Of a stretch of DNA of 64,000 nucleotides, positions 58,680 to 64,000 are shown one piece after another. How positions within the stretch are numbered: position 1 is the stretch's first letter; every line of letters begins with the position of its first letter. The DNA is taken from assembly GCF_022605725.1 (NCBI RefSeq), contig NC_065548.1, positions 12,557,644-12,621,643 of the forward strand, given 5' to 3'. The notes under the pieces were generated by a model, which did no database searches, had not been told where the DNA came from, and worked only from the letters and a program-made list of their open reading frames with translations. This DNA comes from Anthonomus grandis grandis (lineage: Eukaryota; Arthropoda; Insecta; Coleoptera; Curculionidae). Both the position numbers and the translations under genes were made by a program.

Positions 58680-59226
58680 CATATCCAGAAGAAATCCACC
58701 AGTCACTCAGAAGTCACCATTTAAATTTAAAGTGAAAACGCTTTCAACATAAGGTATAACACGATCCCTCTTTCTGTTTAAGATTTAAGGGGTGCTTTCA
58801 ACCCCTCGTAAAGGATTCCAGGTATTAGGTGGCCTCTTAATTAATAAGTGACCCCTTCGAAAATAGGATTTCCTTGTTCTTTTAAAAATATTATCCAAAA
58901 AAGAGTCCATAATACCTTTTTCATTTTCGCTGTTTCCGCAATTTTGACAAGCTGTTTTATCCAGAGAAATAATTTTAGCCACTTCAAATTTGGCAGTTAT
59001 ATTCAGAATTAAAAGACCTTTAAAATAAGGTATCATACGACCCCTCTTTCCATTTAGGATTTTGAGGGTGACTCCACCCCCTCGAAGGGGGTTGCTGGTA
59101 TGAGGGTGCCTTGGTAAGGAAAAGTTGTCCCCCTCAAAAATAAAATCGACGTGTCCGAGATTTTTGAAAAAGAAAATTTTTTTCATACCGAAAATAGCTC
59201 TGTTTCGTTTTCGCTGGGACACTCTG
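58680..59226 (-). repeat. right inverted arm of the 2.58-kb mariner
   Basis: Mirror of 56652-57200. See the parent element. Confidence 0.9.
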
Positions 59227-59228
59227 TA

Positions 59229-60200
59229 TAATCATTACTATGAGAGTGTTGAATCCATTGGGTCACATCACACATCTTGCAACATTTATGTTTTTGGTGA
59301 TTTCAACTTACCAATGCTGCATGGTCCAATGATAAGTATGCTTTAGTCCAGTATCCAGGAAAGGATGCAGCAATTCACGCAGCTCAATCATTGGATTCTT
59401 TAAAGTTTTATCAACATATTTTCATACCTAACAGCAAAAATGTATTTCTGGATTTAGTACCTTCTAATGTCAAAATGCTCCGTATACTGAAAGCAAGTGA
59501 TCTGCTTCTTAACTCATACATTCACCACTTTGCTTTGAATGTCACCTTCAATTTTCTAATATTTTAAAGAAAAAAGATCTTGGGTATGATGGGAGGTATG
59601 ATGGATACTGAATCATTTCCTTGCTTCAGTAAACTGCCAGAATTGATTGGCTGATAATGACTTCAATGTATCTACTGGGAACTTTCATGAAATTTTATTT
59701 ATAGATATAGCTTACTATGTTCCAATAAGAAAATATACAACATCAAGTTATACTACATAACAGCATACTACATCTCTAAATGATTTTTCTTAGACCTCAA
59801 AAAGCTCACTACAGAGATACAGCAGAAAAACTGCTCATTTGTTACTGAGCCCTCTTATGAAACCTATATATATATTTCTCTCACCTAAAAGCTAAACGTA
59901 ATTATCTTTCACCATTTTGTTATAGTAATTATATGAGAGGCATTGATGGTTCATTAAAAGATAATTTATAAATAATCAATATTTCAGCCATAGTTTGCTC
60001 AACTTTTTTCATTATAGAGACCAAATCTGCTTTTTGTCAAGATATAGCAAACTTGTGTAAGCAGTATATTCAAATTCTTCATACATATAGTGATGATAAT
60101 GATAATAGACCTTCCCACAACATTCTTACCAATGCTTCTGCTGGTGTTAATTTTAATTACTGATTTATATGTCACTAATGATTATGAAAATATAGTTCAA
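59229..60200 (+). pseudogene. LINE endonuclease C-terminal part and linker
   Basis: The frame reads YESVESIGSHH and then CNIYVFGDFNLP at about 59279-59312. This is the 'i.gDFNlp' catalytic block with the Asp and Asn intact. Later pieces match the linker after the endonuclease: FNVSTGNFHEILF near 59660, YVPIRKYTTSSY near 59720 and a LKSSLQRYSRKT-like stretch near 59800. It is the third piece of the LINE begun at 54830. No RT follows: the copy is broken or truncated after about 60200. Confidence 0.6.
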
Positions 60201-61119
60201 TTACCTAATAAATTTGCTATAAGCCTGATGGTACACCTAATTGTTTCTAAAAAAATATTAGCTCTCTACGGACTTCTCACTTCCCATCGCTAAGGAAATT
60301 CCTTAATCTTGAATTTGTTTAAACTGCTTTTACCATTTTTAGTATTAAATTTGGTAAGTTTTTTGCATTTTACATAAAAACTGTATATTTATTCCTAGTC
60401 CGTTCCTTAATAATACCATATAATAACGCAACAACCATCGGAAAACCACACAACAGTGTTCCATTCTACTCCTAGATAGTCCGGGGGTAATAAAAGTAAA
60501 TCTTTTTCAGTAGCGCGAGCGGAAAGTTTGGCTATTTAGGGAATTTAACTATGCAAAATGACGGTTAGGAAAGAAGGGGCCCTTTGGCTTGTTTATGGAT
60601 GCGTTTGCCGTAAAATGGCCCGGAAAATTCCATTGGAATTTCCTCGAGGCGTCTTTTGTGTTCTATGCTACTCGTATAGTTTTGTAATGGTAAGAAGTGC
60701 TGCATATGCAATTAGATATTTTTCAGGGCCGGATTTTTACTTTGTTATGTCAAATACATGAATTTTTTTTATAATATGAATAATTTTAATTTATTTTTTA
60801 ATTTAAAGGCTATCTACATAAATATACATCAATACAATTATTGCACTGTAAATTAGTGTTGTATTTTTAACATAAAATGCAATTTGCATTGCCTATAAAT
60901 TTTATTATTATATTTATACTTTCGAGAAACATAATATAAAACTTTGTCAGTGATGATAAAACTGGACCGAAATAAAAAAATTAAATGATTTTTCTCAAGT
61001 AATTAAAAAAACTATTATATTTTTTCTTAAATCCATTAAAAAAAAACACAAAGCTTTTATCTCATATATATTTATCGCATAAAATAAAATGAATTATTTA
61101 TCTGGGCATCGATCCCAAC
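60201..61119. other. no gene; GC-richer island at 60430-60700
   Basis: The island holds GGGGCCCTTTGGC and TTCCTCGAGGCGTC words and a 67-codon plus-strand frame without a domain. It has no repeat partner in the window. It could be conserved intronic DNA. The rest is AT-rich. Confidence 0.4.
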
Positions 61120-62660
61120 CTGGAATGAGTAACGAAATTCAATTATCTGATAATCTACGTGAAATTTATAACGCTTTTTCATTGTCAGTATTAAAAAAAA
61201 GTAACAGAAAAGATTGATTTCTATCAGCCCAAATTCTGAAATCAGTGAAAAAATATTATAAATTAAAGAGAATAATGAACTTAGCAGTGATTTATAACTT
61301 TATAAATTTAAATAGATAAAGATAAAAAATTTTTATAATAAAATATAAAGTTAACTTTTTTTGCTACTTGTATTAACTTTTTGAGCTCAAAATGAAATAT
61401 TTCGGTATTATTTGTCCTTGATATTGATTTTTTTAGATTCGGGATACATTACAGACTAAATACAAATGTAAAAAAAAACGTGAAAAACATGCTGAAAAAA
61501 TTTAAAGATGTCAAAAGGCATAAGTTTTTGAAAATCCTGAAAATAACACAAAATCAATGATATAAAAAAACCCGAGACTTTTAGAACACAAGTTTATTAA
61601 GAAAATATCTTCTGTCTGAGCCTATCTATATGCTCACTAAGTTTGGATAACCCTCTGCCAAACACCCTGTATAACATTTTAACGTAATTTGAATAATTTT
61701 TGGTAATTTAAGAAGACAGAAAAGAAGTCGATGATCTGAGATATGAGGTACTTTAATCACATGAAACTTTATAGAAAGATTATGCTCGTTAATTGGAAAA
61801 TAACCAATTAAAGTATTATATTCTATTATAACTCTAGTAGATCTATTCACAATAATTAACGTTGAAATCATCCAAAGTAATACCATCTCAACTTTTTGTA
61901 GGAAGATTGTTATTGAAAAATACACCATAACTTAAAAAGACAGGTAGAAACCAAAAACTGAAAAATAATTTATTTTACAAATTTTAAAAATAGAAATAAT
62001 TTCTAACTTAACAAAAATAGGGCGTTACAAGTATAATTTATACTTAATACTTAAAAATTCCTTAATTTAGGCAAAAAAATATAATCTGTAGTGAGACCCA
62101 ATGTAAAAATAAAAACTGGTTTAAACTAGTAAAAATTACCAAAGTTTGACAGAAAATTCGAGAGAAGGAGACTATTCATAAAATTTTCATTAAATAAAGA
62201 ACACACTTTAAATAAATAATATGTTTAATAAAAAATTTTAAATAAAAATATTTTTAATTCATTCATTTGATAAAAAAATCATTGGATTTTAAAAATTCGA
62301 TGATTTTTCTTATAGGCATGAGAAATATTTATCTTAACAGTGATCTGATAAAAAATATTAAAAACTACAATCTTCATTACAGCTGTGATTATAGAAGCCC
62401 ATGATTTAAGGCCAGGATATTTAATTTATTATTTTCTTTAAAGGCATGAAACACTTTAAAACACAAAATTATTATATGAACAAAAATATCAACCTCAAAT
62501 CAGTAAAAAAATCTCCTATCACTGTGAAAAATTATATTTTAAGAATAAAAGAGAGTCTTTATCACAGTAGGGATCTTAGAAGTCTATAGAAACCAAATCA
62601 GTATTGCGCTCAAGTGAGCATAAAAAATACTTCACATAAAACTGATATTAATTAATTATA
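61120..62660. repeat. dispersed AT-rich repeat, copy B (related to 51420-52000)
   Basis: Contains at least two further diverged copies of the shared phrases (about 61281 and 62302, with a third weak one near 62440). It looks locally duplicated as well. A lone CACCCTGTATAA end (61663) resembles a mariner-type terminus but has no visible partner. The 100-codon minus-strand frame at 61626-61928 has no domain. Confidence 0.4.
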
Positions 62661-63082
62661 GACAGTTATAAAAGATTAGTGGGTTTCAATTATAATTTTA
62701 ATTAATTAGTAACAAATTAAATATTGAGATCTTTATACTGAAATTTGTAGGATTATAAATTTACACCTACATTACACTAAGATTTTTTATTTTCAATTTC
62801 CGAAGATATTCTATCCATTTAGTGGTTATTTTGGTATGGCAAGCTTTACCCTTTGTCGCTATATTTTAGAGTATTTATAGCCCTTTCACAAAATTAACTT
62901 AAATCCAATTTCTGCCATTTAATAGGGTTCGTTTTATTTAATTTTTGAAGAAAAAATAGTGTGTTGGACAAGTCATAAGCAGGCATTAGCTTTTTGACTG
63001 AAACTTTGAAACTTGACTACAAAAAGACATTAAAAGAATTCATTAGAGACTTTAGCATACTAAAACTTATAGAATTACTTAC
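62661..63082. other. intronic AT-rich DNA, no gene seen
   Basis: Immediately 3' (on the minus strand) of the exon at 63083-63228. The donor is at 63077-63082. Confidence 0.4.
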
Positions 63083-63228
63083 CCTTTGAGGGACACCTTT
63101 TGTAGTAACCGCCCTGCCATGCCTGGGAGAACTGGATCCGTGTTTTTCTTTTCTATGTGCAGTCTTAAATATCCTCTGAATCCTTTGAAATGTATTTTTC
63201 TTTTTTGTTGTGTTCGCGTATCCTTGTT
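63083..63228 (-). CDS. internal coding exon of an unidentified minus-strand gene (phase 2 in, phase 0 out)
   Basis: A 146-bp segment sits between a strong acceptor (a T-rich tract, then TTTATTTTAG) and a consensus donor (AAAGG|GTAAGT). Only one frame gives a natural-looking peptide. It starts with two bases of a split codon followed by 48 codons: QGYANTTKKKNTFQRIQRIF, then KTAHRKEKHG, then SSSPRHGRAVTTKGVPQR. The second frame hits a stop. The peptide is very basic and Ser/Arg-rich at the end, like a linker or a disordered cytoplasmic region. There is no hydrophobic segment. I do not recognise it. Phase agrees with the next minus-strand candidate exon at 7703-7864. An alternative is that it belongs to a different gene or that further exons lie in between. 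Confidence 0.6.
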
Positions 63229-64000
63229 CTAAAATAAATTAAAAAAAAATAACCCATGAAAATCAACCCGTTGCACTCACTTAAAATAAAATGTTAATTA
63301 AGCGTAAGTTCGGTATAGTTTCCCTAAAACAAAGTTTAAATCGTTTTCTTATCAAGACATATTATTTAGTCATTCGCCTTACGTTATATAACTGGCAAAG
63401 TGTTTTCTTAAATACCTCGGGCGCGCAAGTTTCTTCGAAGAACGCTTAAGCCGAAACTTAAATGTTTCACAATGGGAATATTACAAAGTGTCGGTTTAAT
63501 TAGCAATATCCATTTACTAACTTTTCGAAATTTAAACTTGTACGAGTCTACGGATACGCAAAATTACTTAAGTTTAACTGGAGGATAATGTTTGACAGCC
63601 AATAAATTTAAAATGTATTTATTATCAAAGAATGTTTGTCTTTGTTATTCTTAAATAGTTAAATAATAAGTAAGTTTGGACAATTTTTTATAGTTAATAT
63701 ATCCAAATTTGAATTCCTTGAACTTGAGTAGAAATGGTTAGCTACAGACGTCAACTTGCAAAAACTTATTTGGCAGATGAGTTGTACAGAGGCGTAATTA
63801 GTAAGATGTGCAGAGTTCATATAACAAGTAATTGGGTAACTGAAAAATTGAACACTATACATATTATATTGAGGATTAATATATATTATATGAGACAGGT
63901 CGTAGTGGAGAAGATGTAATTATTTATAAAATAAAAAAGAATAAGTCATAAAATTTATTTCACAAAAAAGTGCATAAATGACTATTATGTGTAAAAGACT
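63229..64000. other. no gene recognised
   Basis: Slightly less AT-rich than average, with no coding feature that I can support. Two overlapping frames on opposite strands (63659-63919) are short and show no domain or splice context. Confidence 0.35.

Larger units (their letters stand above)
56652..59226 (-). mobile_element. mariner-type element with about 550-bp inverted repeats
   Basis: Ends read CAGGGTGTCCCAGCG at 56652 and, on the other strand, CAGAGTGTCCCAGCG at 59226, with TA outside both. The arms 56652-57200 and 58680-59226 are mirror copies with about 10% or less visible difference. A minus-strand transposase lies in the middle. The open frames inside the arms (56590-57015 and 58785-59222) are copies of one another because the arms mirror each other. 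I take them as by-products rather than genes. The insertion splits a LINE endonuclease. Confidence 0.9.

Noticed and set aside
58785..59222. 145-codon minus-strand open frame
   Set aside because: The twin of the previous frame in the other arm. No domain and no own promoter or start context.
1..64000. tRNA, rRNA, CRISPR, riboswitch or bacterial-type operon signals
   Set aside because: None could be supported. No cloverleaf, spaced identical repeats or dense gene runs were found by eye; a tRNAscan or Rfam run would be needed to exclude small RNAs.

Overview
This is a strongly AT-rich stretch of an animal nuclear genome, almost certainly an insect. The evidence is the dense mixture of Tc1/mariner-type transposases, jockey/CR1-like and RTE-like LINE relics, Ty3/gypsy and Ty1/copia pieces and short spliced exons. 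A beetle is a reasonable guess, but the sequence does not prove the order. There are no operons, no bacterial-style genes, and no CRISPR or RNA genes that I can support.

Host coding content is very small. Two short exons on the minus strand look real: 63083-63228 (146 bp) and 7703-7864 (162 bp). Each has a pyrimidine tract with AG before it and GTAAGT or GTAAAT after it, and each has one open, non-repetitive frame. The upstream exon ends in phase 0 and the downstream exon starts in phase 0. The simplest reading is one minus-strand gene whose intron (or introns) fill most of the window. I do not recognise the protein. An orphan ORF at 18546-18836 (+) also has coding-like composition but no identity.

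The rest is mostly dead transposons. From left to right: a LINE RT scrap (1.3-1.8 kb); a copia gag scrap (2.1-2.4 kb); a G-quadruplex-bearing inverted repeat (4.5-5.0 kb); two degenerate tandem arrays (6-7.1 and 8.7-10.4 kb); an internally deleted gypsy element with LTR remnants (12.4-14.6 kb); a mariner scrap (15.0-15.2 kb); LINE relics at 11.7, 18.0, 19.9-23.1, 24.4-25.1 and 26.0-27.1 kb; a mariner with about 600-bp layered inverted arms (28.98-31.6 kb); another tandem array (34.1-35.2 kb); a minus-strand LINE ORF1/endonuclease relic (35.2-36.8 kb); a mariner inserted in a LINE (40.4-43.0 kb); a mariner scrap (47 kb); an RTE-like relic carrying a MITE (52-54.2 kb); and a LINE interrupted by two DNA elements, one of them a 2.58-kb mariner with about 550-bp inverted repeats (54.8-60.2 kb).

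Between these lie several GC-richer, low-repeat islands of 150-400 bp (for example 8.2, 19.5, 25.5, 27.5, 43.7, 48.7 and 60.5 kb). They may be conserved intronic regulatory DNA, which only cross-species alignment can show. The best leads are the giant intron, the layered palindromic mariner, the two long-inverted-repeat mariners compared with each other, and the G4-carrying inverted repeat. I see no convincing new multi-gene system.
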